From NCBI GenBank assembly GCA_024278345.1, contig JAJRTK010000116.1, positions 1 to 42,407 of the forward strand: a DNA stretch of 42,407 nt, written 5' to 3'. Every line of letters begins with the position of its first letter. Within the stretch, counting starts at the first letter, position 1. The notes under the pieces were generated by a model that ran no database searches, was not told the DNA's origin, and saw only the letters and a list, made by a program, of their open reading frames with translations. Below are positions 13,281 to 22,145 of this stretch, one piece after another. The position numbers were made by a program, and so were the translations under genes. The stretch comes from a bacterium. GTDB taxonomy: Bacteria > CSSED10-310 > JAJRTK01.

Positions 13281-15487
13281 CGACAGAGAGCATCCCAGAT
13301 TTTAGGACGCACACACAGTCCTTGTTGGCGAAATACTACAACCGCCTGAATATCCTCCCTTACATGCCCGATCTTTGGACGGTGTCCAGGGATCCGCTCC
13401 TTCAGAATCGCACTCTGCTGATCTACCGGGACATGGCGCGGGACGACGCCGTAGAGATGGCGCTCTCCCTATCCATCGCGTCGATGCTCCAGGGATTCTC
13501 GATCCGACCGACAGGAGACACGGCAGAACATAAGCTGGCCAGTGACTATGTAGCACAGCAATATGACGCCCTTCCTGGTGGCATCATGCCCCGGCTATTC
13601 GAGCAGTCGATGGCTGCCATGTTCGGATTCAGCGTGTCTGAGGTCAGCTTTGGCCTGGCGCAGGCGGGCGAGTTTCGTGGGTGGCCCACACTGTCTGAGA
13701 TGGACTATCGGCAGCCATACTGGATCGACTTCGAAATCGACGGAGACCATTTGATTGGATTCCTCCAGGTGGATCAGTTCGGGAACGAGGTGCGACGCCT
13801 CCCGAAGGAAAAGGCCCTCCATCTGGTCTGCAACAAACATATCGATCGTTTTCGCGGGCAAAGCATGTTTCGCCCAGCTTTCGAGCACTATTGGGCCAAG
13901 CAACTGTTCATCAAATACCGGAATATCCAGGCGGAGCGGATGGCGGGAAAAGCGACAGTCAAGATCCGGCGGGATGACAGGACGACGTACTCGGCCGAGC
14001 AGCTCAAGGACATCGCGGAAATTGTTTTGGACGATTACCAGAATGCCACAGGCTTCGTCCTCCCCCAGGGCCTTGACTTCGAGGTGGTCACTGGCGAAGC
14101 GGACCCGAACCTCTACAATACGCTGGTCGATCATTGCGACAAGCGGATCTTTCGGGCTGCGGGGATCCCCTGGCTGGTCGTTGAAGAGGGGCTTCGCTCC
14201 GGATCTTGGGCACTCGGGAAGATCCATCAGGAGACCATGCTCACCAAGCGGATGTTCCCGAAACGGGCGCTTGAAGACCTGCATACACTGGGGCCGGTCG
14301 CGCAGTTGTGCCGGTTGGCCGGGATTTCTAAAAGCCATTGGCCGAAGGTATCCCTAACGGCTGCGACCGAAGAAGAGAAACGAGGAATCGTCGAGATCTA
14401 CAATGCCGCACTCCAGGCAGGGAGCATCTCGAAAAGACCGCAGGATGAAAACTTTATACGCCACAACATCGGTGCTCCAGAGATCGACGAACGGGACAAC
14501 CCCGAACCCGCAATCCAGCAGGCCAGGCAGTTTGCAGATGCTTCGCGGTGGTGGGAACGCCCCTTGTCAGAACGCGAGGCGCGAGTGAACTTTGCAGAGA
14601 TCGACACGGGGCTGAATCGGATTATTGAAGAGACGAAAAGGCGTTCGAGTGGTGAGTGGAAGCGCGCGATAAAGGGTTTTGAGCGGGAGGTGTTGTCCTG
14701 GGTCACAGCGCCCGATGTGACGCCCCGCCAAATTTTGAAAAAGATTTCCGACGCCGAGCTCGACCTGGAGACGTTTGAGGGGCGGCTGGTTGATGGAGGG
14801 ATTGAGGCTTACGAGTTCGGGCAAGAGCAGGCGCGAAAAGAGCTGGCGCTTGCAGGGTTCCGGAAGGTGTTCGTTGATGATGCCGTCGCGGCTCCCGCAA
14901 ATCCGTATTCGCTCGGAAACTTCCTGGCGCTATTGCTTGCCCGGGCATTCGAGGTCCGGCGGGGCTATGAACAGAAAGCGCTAGGCGCAATCGCTGGGAC
15001 ACTGGCGAACGCTTACGAATCAGGGGCAACGGTCCCTGAAGCGACAGCCCGGCTTGCGGAGGTTTTTGGTGCGCTAGAGGCTGGGCAACTCATTTCGCCG
15101 GGGACGCCGGGCTACGACTTTTCGAAGCCTGCGGTTCAAACGACTACGGTGCGCACTATGATGAGCAGTGCTTTCGAAGGGGGGCGGGCAGATATTTACC
15201 AGCGCAACAGGAAGTTTGTGAAGGGGATCGAGCGGAGCGAGGTGGCGGAGGGCCGGGACTACGGGCGCACTGGACTGCGGTCGCATCCGCTTTCGCAGCA
15301 TGTTGATGGGATTACGATCCGCCTGTCTGACTCCCGCTGGAGGAAGTTTGTCGGCCCGATGCACTTTAACGACCGGGGGGTAAGCGTGCCAATTACGAAG
15401 CTAGACAAGGAACCCACTTGGTCCACTGATGCGGAAATAGAGCGCGCACTGGAACACCAGCGAGAACTCTCGCCGAGGTTCGTGTGA
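13274..15487 (+). CDS. Portal protein (DUF935/Mu gp29-like) fused to an F-like head morphogenesis domain
   Basis: 737 residues. Residues about 1-430 match the DUF935 portal pattern: FGFSVSEVSF, a strand-rich middle with VDQFGNEVRRLP, AERMAGKATVKI, and a segment around GLRSGSWALGKIHQE. Residues about 430-737 are helical and then end in a module (TTTVRTMMSSAFEGGRADIYQ, RHxVDG-like QHVDGITIR, and MHFNDRGVSVPI) seen in phage Mu F/SPP1 gp7-type minor head proteins. In Mu the portal and F proteins are separate genes; here they form one chain. It forms the dodecameric DNA gate and probably carries an ejected or scaffold-interacting domain. Confidence 0.85.
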   Translation: MVTTESIPDFRTHTQSLLAKYYNRLNILPYMPDLWTVSRDPLLQNRTLLIYRDMARDDAVEMALSLSIASMLQGFSIRPTGDTAEHKLASDYVAQQYDALPGGIMPRLFEQSMAAMFGFSVSEVSFGLAQAGEFRGWPTLSEMDYRQPYWIDFEIDGDHLIGFLQVDQFGNEVRRLPKEKALHLVCNKHIDRFRGQSMFRPAFEHYWAKQLFIKYRNIQAERMAGKATVKIRRDDRTTYSAEQLKDIAEIVLDDYQNATGFVLPQGLDFEVVTGEADPNLYNTLVDHCDKRIFRAAGIPWLVVEEGLRSGSWALGKIHQETMLTKRMFPKRALEDLHTLGPVAQLCRLAGISKSHWPKVSLTAATEEEKRGIVEIYNAALQAGSISKRPQDENFIRHNIGAPEIDERDNPEPAIQQARQFADASRWWERPLSEREARVNFAEIDTGLNRIIEETKRRSSGEWKRAIKGFEREVLSWVTAPDVTPRQILKKISDAELDLETFEGRLVDGGIEAYEFGQEQARKELALAGFRKVFVDDAVAAPANPYSLGNFLALLLARAFEVRRGYEQKALGAIAGTLANAYESGATVPEATARLAEVFGALEAGQLISPGTPGYDFSKPAVQTTTVRTMMSSAFEGGRADIYQRNRKFVKGIERSEVAEGRDYGRTGLRSHPLSQHVDGITIRLSDSRWRKFVGPMHFNDRGVSVPITKLDKEPTWSTDAEIERALEHQRELSPRFV

Positions 15488-15714
15488 AAGGCGAGGGACA
15501 CAAAGACGCGCTGGCTTTACTTGCTCAGGCAAGGAGGATCCAATTGCTCCAACAGCGGGACGCTGACACGCCGTTGGCGGTTTTGACCTTAGAACAAAAT
15601 GGCTCGGTGTCTTTATGGAAAAGCCCAAGGGTGGAGACTAAGCAAGTTGTGCTAGCGCTGCTTGAGGCAATCGCCTTCGGCGGGCACCAAGTGGAGAGCA
15701 TTTATGAGCCGTGA
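15484..15714 (+). CDS. Small head-module protein, unknown
   Basis: 76 residues from a GTG at 15484 that overlaps the portal stop. There is no clear ribosome site, so translation is probably coupled. A helical N-terminus, a short beta hairpin (LAVLTLEQNGSVSLW) and a C-terminal helix are visible. It overlaps the protease start by 11 bases. No family was recognised. Confidence 0.6.
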   Translation: MKGEGHKDALALLAQARRIQLLQQRDADTPLAVLTLEQNGSVSLWKSPRVETKQVVLALLEAIAFGGHQVESIYEP

Positions 15715-17065
15715 GATATCATCTCTCCTAGAACGGGCGGTGGCTCCGCATCTTGAAAAGGTGCCCGGGACGTTCGACTTACCGGGCGTTGAGGTTTTCG
15801 CTGTAGGCCAGTGGAACGGAGAGAATTATAGCCGGGAAGACCTGGCGGGGATCGTCGAAGCGTTCAAACCAACGCTCGAAGAGATTCACCCTTGGGTCAC
15901 CATCAACCACACCGATCCAGATGCTCTGAAGGTAGCACTTGGAGGCGTCGCCGCGCTTTACCTAAATTCCCAGCCGGGGCGGGATTATGGGCCCGGTGAG
16001 CGGCTGTTTGCAGACCTAGTAAACCTCCCCCGCGAGCTTGCTCTAGCGGTCGCACATAGGAACTTCCAGCGGCCAAGCATAGAATTGCGGATCGACTATG
16101 AGAGCGTCAAAACGGGAGAGAAGTATCCGCTGGTCCTGCAAGCAGTGTCTTTCGAGGGGGCCAAACTAGAGGCCGTCCGGGTACTGGACGACCTGCTGAA
16201 ACTCTATGGAGCCAGCGAGCTACCGAAAACTTTGACGGGATGCGACACGTTACACCTGCGTGTTGCTCAAGTGGACCATCAACTAGGAGGCCATACCATG
16301 GCCAATGGACCGGAACCTGAAGGCGTGACGAAACACCAGGAAGGAATGGATGCCGGTGTCGCCGAAGACAGCGGTCTTGACGCTAAAATACTGGAAGCGC
16401 TCAAAGAAATTCTGTCGCTACTAAAAGCCGCGCCGGCTCCTGAAATGGAGGCTAGCTCGGACGATGAAAAAAAGGCGCTAACGGAAAAGGACGCTGAGAC
16501 GCTGGGTGCTGTCTCCGATGATGCGGATGAAACGAAACCAAAGAAGAAGCAGTTCGCGGAAGGGGGTGCCACTTTTGAGCAAAGACTCGCTGCGGTAGAA
16601 GATGAAAACAGTAAACTCAAAAATGCGCTGACACGCCAAGCGGCGGAGAAAGTAGCAGAGCGGAGGCTGTCCAAAGCGCGGCTGTTTGTCGAGCAAAACA
16701 GCTCTGAGAAATGCTTCAAGATCCCGACAAGCCAGCGGGAAAAAGCAGTTTTTCTGCTCACCCACGCACCATCCGTGGCGCGGAAGTTTTCCGAAGGCAA
16801 CAAGCAGTTGAGCTATGCGGAGGCTCTGAAGGGGTTCATTGAAGCCTTACCCGATCACGCGGGGAAGTTTCGGCAAGCGACCAAGGATTTACCAGCGTCT
16901 TCAGCGTCAGCAACAGGCTCATCGATGGAGGCCATCAAAAAGATGGCTGAAGAGAAAGTTGCTGCGGGGCAGTCCGACGATTACCTTGAAGCATTTGATG
17001 ACGTTTTCAACAAGCTCTCGGCGGAGGAACAGCTTCGGCTAGTCCACCCCGAATGGATAAAGTGA
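15704..17065 (+). CDS. Head maturation protease/scaffold (Mu gpI-like)
   Basis: 453 residues from the ATG at 15704. The N-terminal ~195 residues fit the Mu I protease family: FDLPGVEVFAVGQWNGENYSREDL, then HPWVTINHTDPD and the strand-rich ALAVAHRNFQRPSIEL, consistent with a Ser protease of prohead maturation. After about residue 198 the sequence becomes acidic and coiled-coil-like (scaffold). An internal in-frame start with an ideal ribosome site at 16298 would produce the scaffold part alone. It follows the portal and precedes the capsid genes, the standard order. Confidence 0.85.
   Translation: MSREISSLLERAVAPHLEKVPGTFDLPGVEVFAVGQWNGENYSREDLAGIVEAFKPTLEEIHPWVTINHTDPDALKVALGGVAALYLNSQPGRDYGPGERLFADLVNLPRELALAVAHRNFQRPSIELRIDYESVKTGEKYPLVLQAVSFEGAKLEAVRVLDDLLKLYGASELPKTLTGCDTLHLRVAQVDHQLGGHTMANGPEPEGVTKHQEGMDAGVAEDSGLDAKILEALKEILSLLKAAPAPEMEASSDDEKKALTEKDAETLGAVSDDADETKPKKKQFAEGGATFEQRLAAVEDENSKLKNALTRQAAEKVAERRLSKARLFVEQNSSEKCFKIPTSQREKAVFLLTHAPSVARKFSEGNKQLSYAEALKGFIEALPDHAGKFRQATKDLPASSASATGSSMEAIKKMAEEKVAAGQSDDYLEAFDDVFNKLSAEEQLRLVHPEWIK
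16298..17065 (+). CDS. Nested in-frame scaffold protein (Mu gpZ-like)
   Basis: 255 residues, in frame with the protease gene. AGGAGG (16285-16290) lies seven bases before the ATG at 16298, a far better ribosome site than most in this genome, so internal initiation is likely. The product starts after the protease domain and has an acidic linker, a long coiled coil (around EQRLAAVEDENSKLKNAL) and a helical C-terminus that would bind capsid. This repeats the known I/Z and lambda C/Nu3 arrangement. Confidence 0.7.
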   Translation: MANGPEPEGVTKHQEGMDAGVAEDSGLDAKILEALKEILSLLKAAPAPEMEASSDDEKKALTEKDAETLGAVSDDADETKPKKKQFAEGGATFEQRLAAVEDENSKLKNALTRQAAEKVAERRLSKARLFVEQNSSEKCFKIPTSQREKAVFLLTHAPSVARKFSEGNKQLSYAEALKGFIEALPDHAGKFRQATKDLPASSASATGSSMEAIKKMAEEKVAAGQSDDYLEAFDDVFNKLSAEEQLRLVHPEWIK

Positions 17066-17073
17066 GGTAACCC

Positions 17074-17451
17074 ATGGCGAATGCAACGCCCTATTATCAA
17101 GCAGGGCCGATCACCCTTCCGACAGCCACCGACCTTTCGGCAAAAATTGGGTATGCTGCCAAACTTTCCAGTGGCCAATGGGCCCTCCAGACGTCACAAG
17201 GTGGGGACCATCTCGGCGTAATCGTTGACACCGAGGTTGATGCTGTGTCTGTTGAGGGGCAGGTTGGCCGCGTGACTACGGTGCTCGTCGGTACCAATGG
17301 TGTAACGCAAGATGCGGAGATCACGGCGGACACTGCCGGGAAGTTCGAGGATGCGGGTGCCGCTGATTGGGTTCGCATGCGAGCTCTGAAGACTGGCGCG
17401 GCGGGTGAAACGGTGTCTGCCGTTATCATCGGCTATTACAAAAAGGCATAA
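17074..17451 (+). CDS. Head decoration-like protein
   Basis: 125 residues with small residues, Thr and Val dominating, and alternating beta strands (HLGVIVDTEVDAVSVEGQV...VTTVLV), the pattern of DUF2190-like capsid stabilising proteins. It sits between scaffold and major capsid, where decoration proteins are typically encoded. Eight bases separate it from the protease stop; GAGG precedes the ATG. Confidence 0.65.
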   Translation: MANATPYYQAGPITLPTATDLSAKIGYAAKLSSGQWALQTSQGGDHLGVIVDTEVDAVSVEGQVGRVTTVLVGTNGVTQDAEITADTAGKFEDAGAADWVRMRALKTGAAGETVSAVIIGYYKKA

Positions 17452-17461
17452 GGAGTAAAAT

Positions 17462-18463
17462 ATGCCAGGCATTCCGATTTCAACGCTCCAGGGAAGTCCC
17501 TATTATTCTTCACTTAACATCGCATACATGCGGAGGAACAGGTTCATCGTTGACCTTGTAGCCACTGTCATGCCTGTGAAAAGCGAGAGCGGTAATTTCT
17601 ACGTTATTCCATTCGACTTTTCACGCAGGCGCCACTCTACTCGGCGTGCGCCTGATGGACCTGCGCCCAGGTCTGCCCCGGGCTTGCTGACGGGGACGTT
17701 TTCATGCCGCGAGTACGTCCATGCAGCGGTGTTGACCGAACGAAGGCGAAAGGCGGCAATGGACAGCCCCGACGGGTTCAAGTCGCTCGACAAACTCTAT
17801 AGCGGGCAAGCGTTGCACCCAGTTATGATGGATTGGGAATACGATCTTGTTGCCAAGTTGCACAATACCAGTAACTACTTTTCAAGTTCACACTATACAA
17901 CGCTGTCTGGAACAAGCCGATGGGACCAACTCTCTACTTCGACTCCGAGGAAAGACGTCCGCACTTATGGGGAAGTAGTGCGAGCGCGGTCAGGGATACC
18001 GCTATCCGAACTGACTCTTATTGTCCCTGAGGAAGTGGCGGTAATCCTCCCGGAACATCCTGATGTAGTTGCGCGGATTCAGTATGTGCAGAGGGTTGAG
18101 CGGATTGACATAGGTCCTGTCCAACTTGCTCAGTATTTCGGTGTTAAACAGGTGCTTATTGGTGGAGCACTTGAGCTCACCAGTAACCCGGGCGCTTCTT
18201 CTGAAGTCGTGTCCCACCTTTGGGGAAAGAATGTGGTCCTTCTCCACATTGATGATACTCCACCCAGCCCAGAGCTGGGCATTTCGAGTTCCGTTGTGAC
18301 GGCATCGGCCAGCGGTAAGAACATCCCCGTAGCGAGAACTTATCCGGAATACGATCCAGAAGGTCTTGCCTATGAACAGAAAATGATTGCGGGGATTACC
18401 CTCGGCGTTCCCACTGGCGAGGGCCTAAGGACGGCAGCTCTTTTGAAGTCTGTTATCTCGTAG
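17462..18463 (+). CDS. Major capsid protein
   Basis: 333 residues, translated from AAGGAG at the usual spacing. Features of HK97-fold major capsids are visible: an Arg-rich N-terminal arm, an A-domain-like segment with SELTLIVPEEVAVILPEHPDVVARIQY, and a C-terminal strand set with YEQKMIAGITLGVP. Length and position after protease/scaffold and decoration proteins support the call. It would be the most abundant virion protein. Confidence 0.8.
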   Translation: MPGIPISTLQGSPYYSSLNIAYMRRNRFIVDLVATVMPVKSESGNFYVIPFDFSRRRHSTRRAPDGPAPRSAPGLLTGTFSCREYVHAAVLTERRRKAAMDSPDGFKSLDKLYSGQALHPVMMDWEYDLVAKLHNTSNYFSSSHYTTLSGTSRWDQLSTSTPRKDVRTYGEVVRARSGIPLSELTLIVPEEVAVILPEHPDVVARIQYVQRVERIDIGPVQLAQYFGVKQVLIGGALELTSNPGASSEVVSHLWGKNVVLLHIDDTPPSPELGISSSVVTASASGKNIPVARTYPEYDPEGLAYEQKMIAGITLGVPTGEGLRTAALLKSVIS

Positions 18464-18474
18464 AAAGGCGGTAC

Positions 18475-18882
18475 ATGATGGCCCTGAAAAGTATGGTTCT
18501 GGTGGAACCGCTCAAGCTCAACAATGAGTTTTACCAAGCTGGTGATGTCCTTAGAATTAGTGACGAGGCTCTAAAGGCCTTGCCGATGGAGGCTCGTACT
18601 TGTTTGGCCAAGGCTGATGACTTGGCCGTCAAAGAGGTTGTGATCGGGAAGGCTGCATTAGTTTTGAGCGAAGCTGAAGAACTCGTGGCTGTCCGGGAGA
18701 ATATGCTTGCAGTTGCTCAATCGGCAAAAGTCGGGGCGTTGGAACAACTGGACAAAGAGCTTGAACATGCTGAAGCAATGTTGGCACAGGCCAATGACCT
18801 ACTTGCCGAAGCGAAAACGAAGCTGGCCCAAGCTGAGGCCCCCTTTAAGAAGCCCCGGCGGGTGTCTGGGGGTACAAAATGA
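18475..18882 (+). CDS. Small head-module protein with coiled coil
   Basis: 135 residues (ATG at 18475, alternative at 18478). A short N-terminal beta domain (MVLVEPLKLNNEFYQAGDVLRIS) precedes a long Ala/Glu/Leu-rich helix (about residues 70-122) and a basic tail. No family was recognised. It lies between the capsid and a membrane-anchored protein, with an ATGA overlap to the latter. It may be a head-completion or scaffold accessory protein. Confidence 0.65.
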   Translation: MMALKSMVLVEPLKLNNEFYQAGDVLRISDEALKALPMEARTCLAKADDLAVKEVVIGKAALVLSEAEELVAVRENMLAVAQSAKVGALEQLDKELEHAEAMLAQANDLLAEAKTKLAQAEAPFKKPRRVSGGTK

Positions 18883-19568
18883 GCCGCATCAAAGCTTGGA
18901 CAATCACCGCGCTTGTTACGGTAATAGCAATTCCATTGATCGCGGTCTCGCAAGGGTTGATTGATGGGAGCAAGATCCTAGGGAATGGCTATTTCCTGAT
19001 CCGGGACAGCTATTTGCGGGTTGGGGTTGGTTCAACACCGGCCATTACGCTCGGCGGCGATGATGCGTTTATCGAAGGCACGCTAGAGGTTGACGGCGCG
19101 GCGAGGTTGGACGGGGGGGTTTCGGCGGTCCTTGACCGGGTGATCTTCTGCGGTGAAAACGCAGAGAATGGGACCATTTTCTTTGGCCCGGCCACCGCCC
19201 TCTTTGGGGGTGATGGTTCGGACTACTCTTTAGGGTCAGTGAATTGTGATGCGCTAGACAACGCCACGGAGGCAACGGCCGACGCGCCTATTTTGACCGC
19301 TGCCGCGTTCCAAGTAATGGGGTTTCGTTGCAAGACAGACGGCACACTTGGGGCGGGAGAATCCATTGTGTTTACCCTTCGCTCTGCGGCGGCGGATCTG
19401 ACTCCATCAGTGACATGCACGATAAGCGAGGCGGAAACCGAATGCTCCGACGTGACCTCAACGTCAACCGACGTGGCCGCTGGGGCGACTGTAGCCATGA
19501 AGGTCGTGGAGGCTTCGAACAACGCCGATGACAATGCTTGGTGTCAAGCGGTGATAGCAATTCGCTAA
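18879..19568 (+). CDS. Head-module protein with an N-terminal hydrophobic segment, unknown
   Basis: 229 residues. Residues 8-24 are hydrophobic (a signal peptide or anchor), unusual in a head gene cluster. The rest is a beta-rich domain with Gly/Asp turns (LRVGVGSTPAITLGGDDAFIEGTLEVDG) and several Cys residues, reminiscent of fibre or decoration domains. It could be an exported protein riding in the late operon or a virion fibre whose N-terminus anchors to the capsid. Four-base overlap with the upstream gene. Confidence 0.6.
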   Translation: MSRIKAWTITALVTVIAIPLIAVSQGLIDGSKILGNGYFLIRDSYLRVGVGSTPAITLGGDDAFIEGTLEVDGAARLDGGVSAVLDRVIFCGENAENGTIFFGPATALFGGDGSDYSLGSVNCDALDNATEATADAPILTAAAFQVMGFRCKTDGTLGAGESIVFTLRSAAADLTPSVTCTISEAETECSDVTSTSTDVAAGATVAMKVVEASNNADDNAWCQAVIAIR

Positions 19569-19580
19569 AGGAGGTTGTCA

Positions 19581-20054
19581 GTGGCAACAGCGAAGCCAGG
19601 GATTCCAGAGGTCAAGGTCGCCTACAGCAAATTGGACGACTCCGACCTCGATGCGAAAATAGATCGCGGCATTACTTGGGGCTGGAATTATATCCTGGAA
19701 AAGCTGGCGCTGGTTTATGACGTGTCTACATGGGCGGCGGATTGTCCGCCGCCCGTGTATGACATGGCGATACAGTTGGCCTACGTCTATGCCAGTGGTG
19801 AGGCGGTTCATACTGGGCAGCGGCTCACGGCGTCGGATGAGATGGCGGCAAAGATTTTCGAGGCGGTGAAAGAACGCCTGGAGCTCCTTGCTTCGCGCCA
19901 GGCCCAATTGCTAGACAGCAGCGGCACCCTGGTTTCGCCACGCTCGACCGGGAGTAGCTGGATTCGGCGTCGGACGACGGACAGGGTGTTCACGATGGAC
20001 AACGAGGAAATGCAGGCGATTGATATACCTAATGCCGGCTCGGAGTGGGTCTAA
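19581..20054 (+). CDS. Head-tail adaptor (DUF1320/Mu gp36-like)
   Basis: 157 residues. The GTG at 19581 was chosen over a TTG at 19575 because AAAGGAGG ends at 19574, leaving six bases to the GTG. The helical pattern with DLDAKIDRGITWGWNYILEKLA and MAIQLAYVYASGE fits DUF1320-type connector proteins. Position between capsid and tail-tube genes fits a head-completion role. The stop overlaps the tail-tube start as TAATG. Confidence 0.6.
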   Translation: MATAKPGIPEVKVAYSKLDDSDLDAKIDRGITWGWNYILEKLALVYDVSTWAADCPPPVYDMAIQLAYVYASGEAVHTGQRLTASDEMAAKIFEAVKERLELLASRQAQLLDSSGTLVSPRSTGSSWIRRRTTDRVFTMDNEEMQAIDIPNAGSEWV

Positions 20055-21031
20055 TGCCCGCGTGGTCCAAATATCTTGACTGGGCCGTTGAGACAAGTTT
20101 CGGCGTCGCTGCGTCTATGGGGTCGGCGCCTTACGACTTCGCGGGGGAGAGCTTGGAGCGGAAGCCGGTCTTCGTCCCCATACGACCCCCCCGCTTCCAG
20201 AGTGCGGTCCGACAGGTGGAGACCCGGCGGTCGGTCGCCGGCTCCGTTGATGTCCTGGCTGGCTGGGAAAATATCGGCTATCTCTGGCGCTACCTGATCG
20301 ACGAACCCTCAACGACCGGGCCGGCATCCGGCTATTACACTCACGTCTTTTCGTGCGACCCTCGGGCTTCGTTGCCAAGCCTGACTCTCCAGGTTCCGCG
20401 TGAGCAAGAGGCACATCGGTATGTCGGTTGCGGGTTCACCGGGTTTTCGTTTTCGTTGACCCAGGGGGCAGGCGAGTTCGGGATTCGAGTGGAGGTTGTC
20501 GGCGCAGACGAGGCGAGCGCCGTTGCGGTTCCGTCGCGTTCCGAATCCGATTTTGAACCGACAATCCCGATTGGTGATACTTCCGGTGCCGCGATGTATG
20601 TGACGCTTGATGACGGGTCAACCTCTTGGACCGCGAGCGTTGAGAGTATCGACTTTCAGGCGCGGTGGAACCGGGAGCTATTTTGGACACCGCGTCAAGT
20701 GGCGGCGGTTGGGATCACGCCGGGAACGATTATCGGCGCGACATGCCGGTTCAAGTGGGATTACGACGCGGCGGATCAATTCATGCTCGATGCGTTCAGG
20801 AATCGAACCGCCATCGACGTGACGATCAAGCTGACCGCGACTTCGGGACTCAACGAACTGAAATTCGAGTTGCCGAACTGCATGATCGACGGTCGCCCGC
20901 CGACGGTCTCCGGAGCGGGGCGGGGGAACATACCGCTCGAAATGAACTTGAGCGCTTACAGGACGACTTCATTCAATCAGGGCGGCCCGTTCCGGGTGAC
21001 GCTCAAGAACACGACGGCGAGCTATTCATGA
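20054..21031 (+). CDS. Tail tube-like protein 1
   Basis: 325 residues from the ATG at 20054. The beta-rich sequence begins with a conserved WAVETSFGVAA segment typical of phage tail-tube families and ends with RGNIPLEMNLSAYRT...GPFRVTLKNTT. The protein at 22348 shares these start and end patterns, so the two are paralogs. One may form the tube and the other a neck, terminator-associated or decoration ring. Confidence 0.65.
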   Translation: MPAWSKYLDWAVETSFGVAASMGSAPYDFAGESLERKPVFVPIRPPRFQSAVRQVETRRSVAGSVDVLAGWENIGYLWRYLIDEPSTTGPASGYYTHVFSCDPRASLPSLTLQVPREQEAHRYVGCGFTGFSFSLTQGAGEFGIRVEVVGADEASAVAVPSRSESDFEPTIPIGDTSGAAMYVTLDDGSTSWTASVESIDFQARWNRELFWTPRQVAAVGITPGTIIGATCRFKWDYDAADQFMLDAFRNRTAIDVTIKLTATSGLNELKFELPNCMIDGRPPTVSGAGRGNIPLEMNLSAYRTTSFNQGGPFRVTLKNTTASYS

Positions 21032-21681
21032 CTGCTTGGACGCTGGTTGCGGATATAGAGGTCGAACACGCACGGTTCGTCGAGCTGGCGCGAGGATTCG
21101 AGAGCTTGAAAGAGTTGCACGAGCGGCTCGTGATTCAGCTTCAGGGATATGTCTATCGGAACTGGCCGAAAAAGCCACCGCTTTCCCCCCTGACTCTGGC
21201 CGCACGCCGGCGTGGCGGTAGTGCGGTGCTTCAGGATACAGGGGCCTTGCGGATTTCGATCTCGGGCGAATCCCCGTTCCAGACGATCAGCAGCTCGCCC
21301 GGGACGCTGAACGAGGCGGGGGAATCCATCGCGGTGATAGGGACTTCACTGCCTTACGCGGCGATCCACAATTACGGCGGCACGATCCATGCGCGACGGG
21401 TGAAGAACCTCTCGATTCCAGTGACGCCCGAGGCCAGTGCGGTTGATGGGGCGAGCAGGTTCCCGCGACAACTGAAGTTCATCCCGTCGAAAAAGAGTGG
21501 CACGACGGGCGTTCTTGTTGAGGCGGCGAAACGCCGGGGCGAAAAAGGAAAGATTCAGTTCATCCTCAAGCCAAGTGTCCGGATCCCGCAACGTCGGTGC
21601 CTCCCCGACAAGTCGGTTGCCGAAAAGATCGCGAATGAGGTTGCCGAGGATTACGTCCTGGGACTGTTGGAGGTGACCTGA
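21028..21681 (+). CDS. Tail completion/virion morphogenesis protein (Mu gpG-like)
   Basis: 217 residues, start ATGA-overlapping the tail-tube stop. A helical N-terminus (about 1-45) is followed by LSPLTLAARRRGG and the beta pattern LPYAAIHNYGGTI, a hallmark of the Phage_tail_S/Mu gpG family, in which IHNYGG is highly conserved. These proteins act in head-tail joining. Confidence 0.8.
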   Translation: MTAWTLVADIEVEHARFVELARGFESLKELHERLVIQLQGYVYRNWPKKPPLSPLTLAARRRGGSAVLQDTGALRISISGESPFQTISSSPGTLNEAGESIAVIGTSLPYAAIHNYGGTIHARRVKNLSIPVTPEASAVDGASRFPRQLKFIPSKKSGTTGVLVEAAKRRGEKGKIQFILKPSVRIPQRRCLPDKSVAEKIANEVAEDYVLGLLEVT

Positions 21682-22145
21682 TGGCTCAAACCCTGCGGCT
21701 TGACGTGATTTGGGCGGGGGTCATTTCCTACCTGCAGGGCTGGGATTGGTCCGGTTATCTCGATTCCGGTGATCCGTCTCCCGCAATCCTGCGCGGCCCG
21801 GAAAATCTTGAGGATAAGCTGCCCCACCTTTCGGTTGATTTGGTCAAGCCGTTTCGCGAGGATCTCGCGCGGGCGGGCGGAGCTGGGAAAGTGAAGCTGT
21901 ACGAAAGCACTTTCATTCTCCGAATTGCCGCTCGCGGCTCATCGCGGTCTGACGCCGAAGATCGGGCGCTCCGGATCTTGCGCGGGCTTCAACAAGCGGC
22001 GAAAGGCTCAGGCACGTATTGGGGGATGGGGCGTGACACGGTTGACAGCAGCCGCATGAGTGACGCCGATTGGGACGTTTCCGGAACCGACAACCTGATC
22101 GCCAAGATTGATTGCACGCTTCAGATTTTCCGGAGGACGACATGA
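21681..22145 (+). CDS. Tail terminator-like protein
   Basis: 154 residues; start TGATG-overlapping its neighbour. A central beta sheet (HLSVDLVKPF...KLYESTFILRIAARG) with flanking helices fits minor tail Z/U-type terminators, which cap the tube. The assignment rests on order (G-like protein, then terminator, then tube) and strand pattern rather than a diagnostic motif. Confidence 0.5.
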   Translation: MAQTLRLDVIWAGVISYLQGWDWSGYLDSGDPSPAILRGPENLEDKLPHLSVDLVKPFREDLARAGGAGKVKLYESTFILRIAARGSSRSDAEDRALRILRGLQQAAKGSGTYWGMGRDTVDSSRMSDADWDVSGTDNLIAKIDCTLQIFRRTT

